Numbered from the stretch's first letter, positions 45,301-53,734 are shown. The stretch is DNA of 64,000 bases from Carbonactinospora thermoautotrophica (GCF_001543895.1 NZ_JYIJ01000009.1:1-64000), one strand, 5' to 3'. Program-made: numbers and translations. The notes: generated by a model not told the origin, from the sequence alone.

Positions 45301-48300
45301 CACCGAAGCCGACCGTGAGCAGCGGATCAGAGCCCGCCAGGACCGCGCGGGGCGGCTAGCCGACGACGCCTATACGGCACTCCTGCGGCACGACTACGAC
45401 CGCGCGTTGGAGCTGATCGGCCAGGCAGAGCTTGTCGACCCCACCTACCGGCCTAGCGGGGCGACGTGGGAGCAGATTCGTGAGGCGATCCGCGAACAGC
45501 GTGACGAGGCCGCCTCAGCGGGGGGCGCGGGTGAGGTTGCCGAGCACCAGACGCCCACGACCCCTGTCCCGTCGTCGCAGACGGCGGCGCCGACGCGGAT
45601 CGTCATCGAGCACCACGACGAGGGCACTCTGGTACGCGGCACGCGCGAGGACGACACGCAGGTACGCCGCGCCCTGAGCGACCACGGGTTCCGGTGGTCC
45701 CGCAGACTCGGCGCCTGGTACCTGCCTCGGCCGTGGAAGTTCGACACCCGGACCAGGCGAGTCGCCCGGCTGCGACGCGACCTGGAACGGCTCGGTCGCC
45801 CGTTCCTCGTGCAGACCGAACCCTCCGCGGCCGTACCCGACGCCCAGCCGGACAGCCCGGCACTCGAACCCCAGCACGTCCCCGCTGACCGCTTCGAGCA
45901 GCAGCCCGCCTCGCCGCTGGTCGAGCCGGACGAACCGCAGCGCGCGGCCCCGCTCGACACGACCCCGGTCGGTGCCGGCGCCGTACTTCCCGCCCCTGAC
46001 CCGGAGCAGGCCGGGGAGGAGCCGTTCGGGACCGGCGAACAACCCGCCATAGACCGCACGGACGAGGTCGCCGGGCGGACGGCCACCGACCCCGCAGCCG
46101 CCGACGAGCAGGCTTCTGCCCCCTCCACCCGCCCGCAGACCCCGCAGCACGCCGAGCCCGCGGCGGTCGAAACGGGCGTCGAGTCCGCGGCGTCCGACGT
46201 CATCCAGGCCAGCCTGTTCGACCTGGGCCAAGACGAAACCGAGCCGGCCGCGACCCCACCCAGACCGGCCGATACCGGGCCTGTCGCGGCCGTCACCGAC
46301 GAGGCCGCAGCCGAGAACACCACCGCGCCCGCCGCCAGCGACCCGGGCAACGCGGTGTCCACTCGCGAGCGGGGCGAGCAAGCCGCCGGCGCCGAGCACA
46401 TGCCGGTCGAAGACGCTGCGCGGCACGAGCACGACCAAGACGACGCGCTCGTCGGCGAGACCGCACCGGCGCTGACCGAAGCCGCACTCGAGCCGGAACG
46501 CGGTGCCGCCGACGCCGAGCCTGCCGTCACGGCGGCGGCCTCCCCGGCCGAGAAGACGGCCGATCCGGCCGAGCCCGTAGCAACTGAGCCGTCCCCGCAG
46601 CTGACCGTGGAGCCGGCCGAGGGAGGCACCACCCAGGAGGAGGTATCGGCCGGGGTGGAGTCCAGCCCTGCCCCCGAAGTCGCGTCCTCGATGCCAGCCG
46701 ACGCCGGCGGCAGGGCCTGGAAGCCCTTGTCGGAGGTCGAACCCGGTGACGTCCTCGAGCACCCGGGCTACGGGTTCGGGCCGTTCGTAGTCCGCGAGGT
46801 CCATGACCGCGATACCCCTGTCGTGACCCTGGTCGGTGATGTCCGGTACGGCGACCCGTCGTGGTCCCTGACACCCCAGCGGGTCACCTGGCAGGTGGCG
46901 AGGAACGGCGGAGACCCGAACATGCGGCTCGCGACTCCACCGCAGCCCGTGGCCGAAGGCAGGCCGGCGCAACCGGTGGAGGCCGAAGCCTCGGTCGAGC
47001 GTCCGCAGGAGGTCCCCATGGAGGCATCCTCCCTCAAGACCGACCACCGCGAGACCGTCCTCGACGGTGACGAGCCCGACACGCAGGAGCCGGCAAGCCG
47101 CGAGGATCCGCTCGACCGCGCTTTCGCCGGTGTGCTCGCCCTGCTGCAGGAGAAGGCAGCACCGCAGGCGGACTCGCAGGGCGAGGCGCAGTCCGCCGCG
47201 ACCTTCGAGGACGTCATCACCGCGGTGCGGCAACTGCGCAGCGAGCTGGCCGGTGTCGTCCCTGACCAGGAGGAGGCGATCCCGGCAGAGGCTGCCACCG
47301 TGGCCGCCGACGCGGGGATGTCGCGCGTCCTGGACGAGGTGGACGACGCCTACGACCAGGCGGCATCCCGGATCGGGCGGTACGCGGACACCCCAGAGTG
47401 GCAGCGGATCCAGAGCATCCGGGACGCGGCCCGTCACCTGTGGGCCACGATCCGCGACGCGGCGGGCAGCTACTACCAGGAGATCGCGGCAGACGTCCGG
47501 GCCCGCGGCTTCCTCACCACCATGGCCGTCCGGTCCAGTCGCGCGATCTCCCACCTGGCATGGCGGCTCGCGGACCGGATGAGCCGTGACGGGCAGCGCG
47601 ACACCCTGGCGTGGCGGGCTGCGCGGCGGCTGCACCGTGCCGCCGACCGCTACGCCACTCGGCTGCTGTTCCGCTCAGACCTGGACCGGTTCGAGGACGT
47701 TCTCTCCACGCTGCGCAGCCTGCGGGACGACCTGGCGGAGACCACGCTGCAGGACGAGCAGCCCACCCGGCGCGGCCCCCGAGACGTGGCGGGCGCGATC
47801 GCGGACAGCCTGCGCCGCCTGCAGGATGCCTACGCCGCAGCGCGCACCCGGGTCGCCGCCTACCTCGGTCCGGAGTGGAACCGCATCACAGCCCTGTGGG
47901 ACGCGGCCGGCGGCCTGTGGGGCGCAGCCGGGCGCCCCTTCATCCGGACCGTCCTGGCCCGCTCCTGCGATCTCATCGAAGAGCTGTCACACCGCTTGGC
48001 GGCCAGTCCAGCTCTGGACGGGCAGCGCGACACCCTGACGCGGCGGGCTCTGCTCAGGCTGAGCCGGGCGGCGGAGGAGCTCGCCGCCCGGCTGCGCGGA
48101 TACCTCCAGCCGGACGAACGGCTCGACCACGAGGCGGCGCAGACCGCGCCCGGTATCGAGCAGCCACTCGACCAGGTGTCCTACGTCTACGCCCACCAGG
48201 GGGTGACGGCACGGGCCGAGCACGGCAGCACCGTGGTGGAGGTCGAGGGTCAGCGCCACCCGGTCGCCGCTCCCATCGACTCCCTGGACGCGTTCTCCAC

Positions 48301-48721
48301 GCAGCTGACGGCCGTGGTCCGCGACGCGCGGCCGATCCAGCAGGTACCGCGCGCCTACTGGCTGCACTACCGGGAAGGATCGGTCACCGTCGCCTACCAG
48401 GGTGGGAAGACCGCGTACCTGCGCGACGGCGAAAGCCCGCAGTGGCAGCGGATCACGGTCCCGGCCGTGGGCTGGGACGCGGCCGCGTTCGCCACAGCCG
48501 CCCGGACAGCCATCACGCGCCCACGAGGCGAGCCCGAGGCCACCCCGGCGTCGACCCCGAGCCCGGGTCGGATCGTCGCGGCGTCCGCCCGCTCCACCCT
48601 GGGGCACCCGCCGGCAGCCGCGCGGCGACGCCCGCCAGCCGGGCCGCCCGCGGCCGCGACGCCGCCCGCGTCGGCTCGGGTACGCCCCCCGGAGGAGAAA
48701 GCGGGCCGCCGGGTGAGGTGA
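39302..48721 (+). CDS. Giant methyltransferase-helicase fusion (DarB-like)
   Basis: A 3139-residue protein, intact over 9.4 kb. Residues ~93-300 form an N6-adenine methyltransferase-like domain: FNAFYTPPEIADACW, LEPGCGAGVF (AdoMet motif, ~121), and GNVPFG (~183) in place of the usual NPPY/F. Residues ~798-1350 are an SF2 helicase: PYPHQKDMV, VGTGKTA (~820), LLIDEIHYF (~979) and EGRVWRPGN (~1320). A coiled coil follows (~1390-1610), then a mid domain (FRWSRRLGAWYLPRPW, ~2130), an acidic Pro/Ala linker, PGDVLEHPGYGFG (~2481) and helical C-terminal domains. The same pairing occurs in phage P1 DarB and related element proteins that protect DNA from restriction. ATG 39302 follows GGGGGATGG. Confidence 0.85.
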   Translation: MSTHSEETTADKATGPIARARAAVAALEVLDRIRSDGASPTAEDLAALRAWPGWGPLAPALEYRPTGTWAEIQERLQWLLDPSAYREAEAATFNAFYTPPEIADACWRILRDLGFTGGTLLEPGCGAGVFMARTPAEVPARWIGVERDPTTARIASLLHPDAQIINQPLQETQLPSRSVDAVLGNVPFGDVAVYDPTAPEEITTNLHNYFIWRSVQALRPGGVAVLITSRYTLDAKSEEAQAARKAIAADADLLGAIRLPNAALAPGGTTALVDILVLRRRRPGEEPGDDAWLRTRPVFSGQEHVNAYLLDHPEQVLGEHALDRAPRYGRTLRVDTRPDDPPLAEALAQAGQRIVERAAAQGRTWQVDAPVTQITAENSPFPTRADGRKEGSFHLVDGVPHEVIDGKLVPVDPKTPGVKTELPRLIRLRDAALRLLEAESDFSTPDEELEPLRAKVRALYEEYVKAHGPLNRYTLVESQPDPETGLPTISRRRPTMGGFRRDPDFVTVLALEDFDDETRTAKPAAILTRRVNRPRQRATHADTPAEAVALCRDELGYIDPPTIARLLGIPVDQVPEKLQGLAFEDPVTRRWVPADEYLSGEVREKLEQAREAAERDPQRWAQNVAALEKVQPKDLEPEQIRANLGAVWIPAVDIEDFTAEVFGYRARIWREPRTSTWSVEASHAAETSPAATVEWGTERLNAYRLLERQLNGKDATVYDVILTPDGGERRVRNERETLLAEEKVKAICARFASWVWEDPDRADRLAARYNRWFNSSVLRRFDGSYLTFHGIDPEFTPYPHQKDMVARIIATPAALCPFPVGTGKTAIMFMAAMKLKELGLVRKPMIVTTPSTLEQIARDGKRLFPNARILMASRDELGDARSRKLFAARCATEEWDAVVISHTAFMALPVHPTTEAEYLDRLAAEYRQALATAKQDGGQRRIKQIAKMVKNLETRAKKLLDHATDDGVFFEQLGVDYLLIDEIHYFKNLAVPVHTDGFSIKPSKRATDLDLKLSWLRRSGRNKHVMAGFSGTMMTNTLLELYVMQHYAQPERLEKLGIANADAWAATYVRFETNPELTPDGRFHLKRRPVDFVNMPELMKIFGEVAELRPKSDFPVKRPKAHRTTLLVDPTPAQRRYLAKLSKRVDAIQAGGVDPSVDNMLKICNDGRNVAVSELLVGLEPDEPPDRSGKIGAVIKNVAEYYHATKDLPIPGDTSGVTGRLQIVFLSRGTPNKDGPQLYGVIRDGLIKAGVPAQKIRFIHDANTDAKKLALYDDCNSGRVAVLLGSIGKLGVGVNVQQRAARSIIVDPPLRPDEIEQAEGRVWRPGNLNPEVELLRVGTKGTFDAFSYQLLERKQRGIDQLFSGQLTARSIEDIGEVQLSFAQMKAELTGNPLLVKLHEANREVNALLAEAAAHARSIKRLRKEVADHEAQIADKTATATALDAIAAAAAEAPDEAWRDFSGRELPTDDVPGKLAQLAEEALRDGTGYPTTSLSWRGLYVWFTAKKQWREVDLSAWLTIRGQRVQVPINQSWLSKGQHWRILDALTRTINDAPQTAAELRQEADALRERIEQANKLIAKPFPKSAELEAARQRRDELDAQLRQAAAEEEAERHLAAVGAAFTPSTGNELVDAAIHDAAAMAGFDPGTARTAGAEEVPQELREMVEAAPRSGPGGDGDPAEQGGESVPPAGEPAVDPYPDRAASRAGEDAVRQAFESWRELVPDPATPAERALADTGTTVLEETARRRRERLARGRDEDVDLDVSLYRALSTAAHALAEQADQSQERIAAVTRIAEVADTHIRRIEATLDDVDNYVQWARSPEPLLDLEPVGRAEAPATTQDPAELAADAGGESDPRGRQDDEARVDTRPTTDPGPAGEPAHAEPPPSAPAEPPTTADPARTQAPEQRLTPPGEGPHAAEPEAESGALARFDPVEQAMIRNATEDYASRYYGGPMRFGRDDAARYVAEGHLRDLVDKHGLTPVWNAVASLIAERPEVLDPITEADREQRIRARQDRAGRLADDAYTALLRHDYDRALELIGQAELVDPTYRPSGATWEQIREAIREQRDEAASAGGAGEVAEHQTPTTPVPSSQTAAPTRIVIEHHDEGTLVRGTREDDTQVRRALSDHGFRWSRRLGAWYLPRPWKFDTRTRRVARLRRDLERLGRPFLVQTEPSAAVPDAQPDSPALEPQHVPADRFEQQPASPLVEPDEPQRAAPLDTTPVGAGAVLPAPDPEQAGEEPFGTGEQPAIDRTDEVAGRTATDPAAADEQASAPSTRPQTPQHAEPAAVETGVESAASDVIQASLFDLGQDETEPAATPPRPADTGPVAAVTDEAAAENTTAPAASDPGNAVSTRERGEQAAGAEHMPVEDAARHEHDQDDALVGETAPALTEAALEPERGAADAEPAVTAAASPAEKTADPAEPVATEPSPQLTVEPAEGGTTQEEVSAGVESSPAPEVASSMPADAGGRAWKPLSEVEPGDVLEHPGYGFGPFVVREVHDRDTPVVTLVGDVRYGDPSWSLTPQRVTWQVARNGGDPNMRLATPPQPVAEGRPAQPVEAEASVERPQEVPMEASSLKTDHRETVLDGDEPDTQEPASREDPLDRAFAGVLALLQEKAAPQADSQGEAQSAATFEDVITAVRQLRSELAGVVPDQEEAIPAEAATVAADAGMSRVLDEVDDAYDQAASRIGRYADTPEWQRIQSIRDAARHLWATIRDAAGSYYQEIAADVRARGFLTTMAVRSSRAISHLAWRLADRMSRDGQRDTLAWRAARRLHRAADRYATRLLFRSDLDRFEDVLSTLRSLRDDLAETTLQDEQPTRRGPRDVAGAIADSLRRLQDAYAAARTRVAAYLGPEWNRITALWDAAGGLWGAAGRPFIRTVLARSCDLIEELSHRLAASPALDGQRDTLTRRALLRLSRAAEELAARLRGYLQPDERLDHEAAQTAPGIEQPLDQVSYVYAHQGVTARAEHGSTVVEVEGQRHPVAAPIDSLDAFSTQLTAVVRDARPIQQVPRAYWLHYREGSVTVAYQGGKTAYLRDGESPQWQRITVPAVGWDAAAFATAARTAITRPRGEPEATPASTPSPGRIVAASARSTLGHPPAAARRRPPAGPPAAATPPASARVRPPEEKAGRRVR

Positions 48722-48823
48722 TCGGGCGGCCGGAAGCGTCCAGCACCGAGAAAGCTTGGTAATAGACGACCACTCCGAACTACTCTGAGGGTGTAGCCGC
48801 CGCTCTGCGGAGCGGTCGGAAGT

Positions 48824-48864
48824 GAGCTCGGGAAGGTCCCGCCGGACGACGGGGTCCCGAGCTC
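48824..48864. terminator. Stem-loop after the giant gene
   Basis: GAGCTCGGGA (48824-48833) pairs perfectly with TCCCGAGCTC (48855-48864), 21-base loop. It lies between the giant gene and the converging broken gene and may stop transcription from either side. Confidence 0.5.
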
Positions 48865-48873
48865 GCGGCATGT

Positions 48874-49175
48874 TCAGGGCCCGATGCTGATGAGCTCGAC
48901 CAGCAGCCGCAGTACCTGCAGGTAGGCCGGTTCCCCGAGCCGGTCGGCCGCCGATGACCGCGTCGGGCAGCCACAGCAACGGCTCGCCCGGCCCGGGCGT
49001 GTGGTTCATGCGCAGCGCCGCCAGCATCCGCAGGTCCGCCTTGTTCTGCTTGCGCTGGCGCCCTTCGACGTACACCCGTTCCGCGCCACGGCGAGGCCGG
49101 CGGACTCCCCGCCCTCCAGCCGCACGAACCGCTCAACGTCACCATCAAGACCGCGGTCAGCAGCAATATCAGCTA
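48874..49175 (-). pseudogene. DUF3800-like gene, broken
   Basis: Three frames together read as one protein tail: ELADIAADRGLDGDVERFVR, then VYVEGRQRKQNKADLRMLAALRMNHT and GPGEPLLWLPDAVIG, then GEPAYLQVLRLLVELISIGP and a stop at 48874. The EPLLWLPDAVIG segment matches EPLLWLCDIVAG of the intact gene at 5.9 kb. Two frameshifts and no start; likely a decayed copy. No other gene in 49176-49444. Confidence 0.55.
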
Positions 49176-49444
49176 ATTCGGCCAGACGACGCGGTCATCG
49201 GCCTCCTGGCAAACGCGACCAGGGAGGCCAGGCAGAGACCGACGAACGGCGGCCCAAGCAGGGGGATGTCCCAGCTGCCCGCAGCGACGGCTTCGACTTA
49301 GGCCAGAGGCAGCCACGCCACCCAGACGGTGAGCACCACGCGTTTCAGTGCCCGGCGTGACAAGGCCGGGCGGCGCGGGAACGGAGCGGTGTCGAGCTCG
49401 GCGAGCGCGCGTTCCCGACATGCCCGCAGCCTTATCCCGGATGC

Positions 49445-49800
49445 TCACCGGCTCGCGGTTGTGCTCGGGGTCGGGCTCGCTGGCGCGACGGCGCCGGGGA
49501 CCGGCTTGGGCTTGCCGGACACGCAACTGTCGACGTAGAACTGCCGCACCTGCTCCCTCCACGTTTGCCAAGGACGCGCGTCCGGGATGTCCTCCGTGGC
49601 GATGGCTTCGAACGCGGCCCCGCAGCGTTTCGCGTCCGGGGTCACCCCCTGACTCGTCATGAGCCGGTGCGCCTCGACCCCCGCTGCGCGGTCTTCCGCA
49701 GGTAAGCCATGCGCTCGTCGTAGCTGACATCACCGCATCCCGCGCCCAGCGCGGCGGCGAGCACGATTCCTGCTACCGTGATGATCCGCCTGGTTCGCAC
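49445..49800 (-). pseudogene. Small lipoprotein, frameshifted
   Basis: GTG 49800 gives a signal peptide with a lipobox: IITVAGIVLAAALGAGCGDV. After RMAYLRKTAQRG the frame breaks in a run of five C's (on the plus strand, ~49678). It continues VEAHRLMTSQGVTPDAKRCG to VDSCVSGKPKPVPGAV. Repaired length is about 118 residues; one base is missing. Probably a secreted lipid-anchored protein of unknown function. Confidence 0.6.
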
Positions 49801-49907
49801 AGTCCGGAGCGTAACGATCTTTCACCGGGCCCACTGGTCGGTCACCGGGGGTGGGCAGTCGCTGGAGGGAAGATCACCTGGTAGCCATCCGGCCGTACCG
49901 TCCGCCA

Positions 49908-50009
49908 TCACGCCCTGCCCTGAACTCGTGCCCGAGCGACCCGCGCGGCGTCCCGGGCCGCGATCAGAAGCGCGAACCCCAGCGAGGCGACCAGGGCCAC
50001 GAACCGCAT
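49908..50009 (-). CDS. Possible one-span membrane peptide
   Basis: A 33-residue frame, MRFVALVASLGFALLIAARD followed by an Arg/Ala-rich tail. One hydrophobic helix with a basic end. No ribosome site of note, and no neighbour links it to a system. Confidence 0.3.
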   Translation of the reverse strand: MRFVALVASLGFALLIAARDAARVARARVQGRA

Positions 50010-50212
50010 CACCCACACGGCGTGAGTATCGGCACGGCCACCGCCGAGGCCGATCGCCCGTGCGGATGAGCGGAATGACAGGCGAGCCTGCCGTCGCCAG
50101 CGGCGGGGCAGGTGACGCGAGACCGACCCCGGGGATGTGAAATCGGCTTGCGGTGTCGCCAGTTTCGGTGACACTCATGATCGGTTGTGCCGGTTTGCGA
50201 GGGGGTGATTGT

Positions 50213-50350
50213 GTGTCGAAGAAGTCGACGCCGGGTGACGGCTCGCACGGCAAGGGCAGCAAGGGCACTCCGGACGGGGCTCCGCGCCGGAGCGTGGCGG
50301 GCTTCGTACGTGGCCTGGTCGCTGGCCTGGCCGCGTTACGGCGCGGGTGA
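50213..50350 (+). CDS. Small basic peptide, possible RiPP precursor or partner
   Basis: A 45-residue peptide starting at GTG 50213, with GAGGGGG seven bases upstream. Gly/Ser/Lys-rich N-terminus (SKKSTPGDGSHGKGSKGTPD), then a hydrophobic-basic tail (GFVRGLVAGLAALRRG). It ends 3 bases before the asparagine-synthetase-like gene, so the two are almost certainly co-translated. Such a pair, with a GNAT nearby, resembles clusters where an asparagine-synthetase-like enzyme cyclises a peptide (lasso type). No lasso core or leader motif is seen, so the role is open. Confidence 0.5.
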   Translation: MSKKSTPGDGSHGKGSKGTPDGAPRRSVAGFVRGLVAGLAALRRG

Positions 50351-50353
50351 GGG

Positions 50354-51702
50354 GTGCTGGAGCCGGTGTTTCGCGGGTCGGACGGCCGGGAGGCCGCCGA
50401 CCCGCTGGCCTTGGTGGACTCGGACTCGCCGCCGGTGGTGGATGTGGCGGCGTTGGCGCTGCTGTTCGCCCCGCCTGCGCTGTACGGGGAGTTCGTGCCA
50501 CGGCCACCGTGGCGGGGCGTGGAGCGGATCCGCACGGTGCCGGTGCCCGCACCTGAGCCGGTGCCGTTGGGCGAGGCGTTCACCTCAGCGGTCGCCACGC
50601 TGGCCGCCGACGTGGAGGTGGTCGGGGTGAAGGTCTCCGGCGGGCTGGACAGCCTGGCCGTCCTGGTCCACGCCGTGCGCCGGGCCGAGGGGCGCACGGT
50701 CGTGGCGTTCACCGCCGACCTGGTCGACGACGCCGGTGTCTCGGCGGCCACCGTCGTGCGCCGCCTGGTCGCCGACCTGGAACTCGGATGCGAGCTGGTG
50801 GTCCTCGACCCGGACCGGCACCGAGCCGTACCGCGCTGGTCGCCGTGCGGGCCTCGGCTGGACGCCCTGCCCGCGGTGAATGCCGCGGTGTCCGAGTTCG
50901 CGGCCGCGCGCGGAGTGGGGGTGCTGCTGTCCGGGGACGGGGCGGATGAGCTGCTGGGCGTGCCCCGGTTCGCCACGGCCGCGATCACCCGCCGCTGGGG
51001 GTGCGGGCCGGGTTGCGGTACGCCGCCGACGTCGGACATACCGGGCCGGGCCTGGCCGGCGAGGTCGCCGCGCTGGTCGCCGCGCTGCTGCCGCCGCGCA
51101 CCCGGGCGCGGGCGTACTGGGCGGCGAACTGGCCGGAGTGGTGCGACCCGGTCGCCCCGCGCGTGGTGGCCGAGCCGTACCGGGAAGCCACGACGCGGTG
51201 GGCGCGGGCGTGGGTGGCCGAGCAGGTCGCCGCGCACGCCGCGGCGGGCCGCTCCTGGGCGCAGGCGGACGCGCACGACGCGCTGTGGCCGCACGATGTG
51301 ATCCCGCCCGCCGGCGAGGTGCCAGAGGCCTCGCCGTTCCTGCATCCGGCGTTCCTGCCTGCCGCGCTCGCGCTGGCGCTCGCCGACCGGTACGACCCGG
51401 CCCTGCCCACCCCGTACCAGCGGTGCAAGGCGCAGATCGTGAAGCTGTTCCCCGAGCCGATGCGGCGAGTGCTCCCGCGCCGCAAGCAGTACTACTCGAC
51501 CACCCTGGTGGCCGCGGCCGCACAGCCGATCGCCGCACCGCGAGCGGTAGCCGCCGGGCTGCTCGACCCAGACGCGCTCGCGGTCGAGACGGATGTCGCG
51601 GTGCGGCTGACCGCAGCGGCCGTGGAGGACTGGCTCGCCGGTGCCGAAGCCGCCGGCGCACAGCTGCCGCGACCGGCCCGCGACCATAGCGGCTTGCTAT
51701 AG
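50354..51702 (+). CDS. Asparagine-synthetase-like amidotransferase, frameshifted
   Basis: About 449 residues when one base is restored near 51000 (in GGGGG). The synthetase domain is clear: VSGGLDSLAVLVH (PPi-binding SGGxDS) and VLLSGDGADELLG (second ATP motif) in the first frame. The C-terminal helices RTRARAYWAANWPEWCDP and PYQRCKAQIVKLFPEPMRRV are in the second. The N-terminal glutaminase domain of asparagine synthetases is short or lost (no N-terminal Cys), so it does not use glutamine as AsnB does. This is the situation in lasso-peptide cyclases, which activate a side-chain carboxylate. Start GTG 50354. Confidence 0.7.
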
Positions 51703-51722
51703 GAGGAGGCTCTATCCGCTGG

Positions 51723-52619
51723 TCAGCGGCGGCGAGTGTAGGAGTGCAGCCGGTCGACCTCGGTGAAGCCCATCGCGTCGTACAAGGCGTTGGCGGCGGT
51801 GCGGTCCCGCTCCCCGCCCGGGGGCTCGTCGTCGTCGACGTACAGGATCACCTCCCGCGCCCCGTGGCCGGCCAGGTGCGCGAGCGCCTGGCGCAGCAGG
51901 GCCCGGCCGATGCCCCGACCCCGGTGGGGCGGAGCGACCTCGATCCACCACAGCACGCCGATCCCGTCCACCGGCTCACCCACGGTGGCCTCACCCGCCA
52001 GCGCCCCCTGTGGGTCGCGGACCTCCAGCCGCCACCCGACCGGGTCCTCGCACGGCGTGACCGTCGCGACCGGGTCCTGGCCCTCGACCTGTGCCGAGTC
52101 GATGCCGGCGAGGTCGCGGCGCATGTACCGCCACAGGTCCCGCCCGGCGAACCCGGCTTCGACCAGGGCGCGGTGGGTGGCGGGCCGGTGCCGCACCGGC
52201 AGGCCTTCCAACCCGAGGGTGAGCGCGGAGGCGAACTCGAACGCGTACACCACCGGGCGGCGGCCCAGCTCGGCGAGCGCATGGCCGACCAGCGCGGCCA
52301 CCATGGCCGGGTCCTCGCGCCCGTGCAACCACAGGATCAGCCCCGCCTTGTCCTCCGGGCGCGCCGCGAACGAGACCACCCCGGCCACCCGGCCGGCCTG
52401 GTCGACCAGCACCTCGGTGCGGGGCGGGTCGAGCTCGGCCCACCAGCCGGCGTCGACCGTGGACCGGCCCGCCACGGCCTCGCCCAGCATGGCTGGGGTG
52501 CAGGCCGGCTGCCCGGGTAACCGGTCGGCGTTGATGAGCTCCAGCACCTGGTTCTCGTCGCCTGCCTGGTACGCCCGGGCGGTCAGCCCGGTTGGCAGCC
52601 GTCTGGTCCGCAGCGTCAT
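51723..52619 (-). CDS. Tandem GNAT acetyltransferase
   Basis: A 298-residue protein with two GNAT-like halves. The C-terminal half is the catalytic one: IGVLWWIEVAPPHRGRGIGRALLRQAL holds the acetyl-CoA R-G-x-G-x-G/A loop. ATG 52619 is preceded by GCGAGGAGGCG. It converges on the asparagine-synthetase-like gene, with 20 bases between stops. It may acylate the product of that locus or be independent. Substrate unknown. Confidence 0.85.
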   Translation of the reverse strand: MTLRTRRLPTGLTARAYQAGDENQVLELINADRLPGQPACTPAMLGEAVAGRSTVDAGWWAELDPPRTEVLVDQAGRVAGVVSFAARPEDKAGLILWLHGREDPAMVAALVGHALAELGRRPVVYAFEFASALTLGLEGLPVRHRPATHRALVEAGFAGRDLWRYMRRDLAGIDSAQVEGQDPVATVTPCEDPVGWRLEVRDPQGALAGEATVGEPVDGIGVLWWIEVAPPHRGRGIGRALLRQALAHLAGHGAREVILYVDDDEPPGGERDRTAANALYDAMGFTEVDRLHSYTRRR

Positions 52620-52744
52620 CGCGTCGCCTCCTCGCGTCGGTGTGTTCAGCCTGCCCGTTCACCCGTTCTGTCGCACCTCCGGTGCTCGCGCCCGTGTCAC
52701 GGCGTGCGAACCGCGTAGTGTTCCGGCTGCGTCGGGCGGGGTCC

Positions 52745-53734
52745 TCACCGGTCGACGGGGAGCAGGTCCAGGGCGCGTTCGCGGTCCTCGGCGCTGGGGC
52801 GGGTGTAGCCGCGGGTGGTCTCCAGGCGGGCGTGGCCGAGCAGCTCGGCGACGATGACCAGGTCGGTGCCGCCGCGCACCAGGGTGGTGGCGAAGGTGTG
52901 GCGCAGGTCGTGGGCGGTGGCCGCGTCCAGCCCGGCGGTGTCGGCGATGCGGGCGAACACGTCGCGGGCGCCGCGCACCGACAGGCGGCCGCCGCGGCGG
53001 TTGAGGAACAGCGCGGGGTTCTCCTGCGCGCCGGGCCAGGTCCTGCGTTCCTCGAGCCAGGCCGCAAGGGCGGCCCGTAGTTCGGGGTGGAGCGGGACCC
53101 AGCGGGGCTTGCCGCCCTTGCCCAGCAGGCGGATCTCGCCCTTGCGGGCCGAGAGCCGCACGTCGTCGAGGTCCAGGCGGACGGTCTCGGCGATGCGCGG
53201 CCCGGCGTAGAACGGCAGCAGGGCGAGCGCCCGGTCCCGCGCGGAGGGTTCCTGGGCGACGGCGCGCAGCCACCGGGTTTGCGCCCGCTGCGGGAGCGAG
53301 CGGCGCGTCGAGGTGGGCAGGTCGAGCCGGTCGGCGTTGGCCGGGCCCAGGCCGCGGCGGGTGTAGAAATCGTCGAGCGCGGCGAGGGCGTTGTTCACCG
53401 TGGCGGGCTTGCGCTTGGCCACGGTGACCAGGTGGGTGCGGTAGTCGCGCACCGCCCAGTCCCGCGCCGCCGGGTCGGCGAGCGGATCACCGTCGACATC
53501 GGCGGCCGCCAGCCAGGCCAGGTACTGGCGGACCTTGGAGGCGTAGGTGCGCCGGGACTCGGTACTCAGCGGCGCCCGCTCCAGCCGCGCGAGGTAGTCG
53601 GCGAGCACCGCCGCCAGCTCGCCCGGCAGCGGCGTGCCGCGCGCCCCGCGCCGGCGCGGGGCGGCCGGTTTCGTGTTCTCGGAAGTAGATTTCGGGTCCT
53701 GCGCGACCTGGTTGTGCGCGTTCTCGGAAGTCAC
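52745..53734 (-). CDS. Tyrosine site-specific recombinase
   Basis: A 329-residue XerC/D-like integrase. The core-binding SAM-like domain covers ~40-130. The catalytic residues are all present: R in GPRIAETVRL, K in KGGKPRW, HxxR in HDLRHTF, H in LLGHARLE, and Y in TRGYTRPS. GTG 53734. The first codons repeat the 11-bp motif described at 53676-53773. It is probably the recombinase that integrates the element ending here; the att site is not identified. Confidence 0.93.
   Translation of the reverse strand: MTSENAHNQVAQDPKSTSENTKPAAPRRRGARGTPLPGELAAVLADYLARLERAPLSTESRRTYASKVRQYLAWLAAADVDGDPLADPAARDWAVRDYRTHLVTVAKRKPATVNNALAALDDFYTRRGLGPANADRLDLPTSTRRSLPQRAQTRWLRAVAQEPSARDRALALLPFYAGPRIAETVRLDLDDVRLSARKGEIRLLGKGGKPRWVPLHPELRAALAAWLEERRTWPGAQENPALFLNRRGGRLSVRGARDVFARIADTAGLDAATAHDLRHTFATTLVRGGTDLVIVAELLGHARLETTRGYTRPSAEDRERALDLLPVDR

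Noticed and set aside
50153-50212. Longer start for the peptide upstream of the asparagine-synthetase-like gene
   Set aside because: The upstream GTG at 50153 has no ribosome site, while GTG 50213 has GAGGGGG at good spacing.
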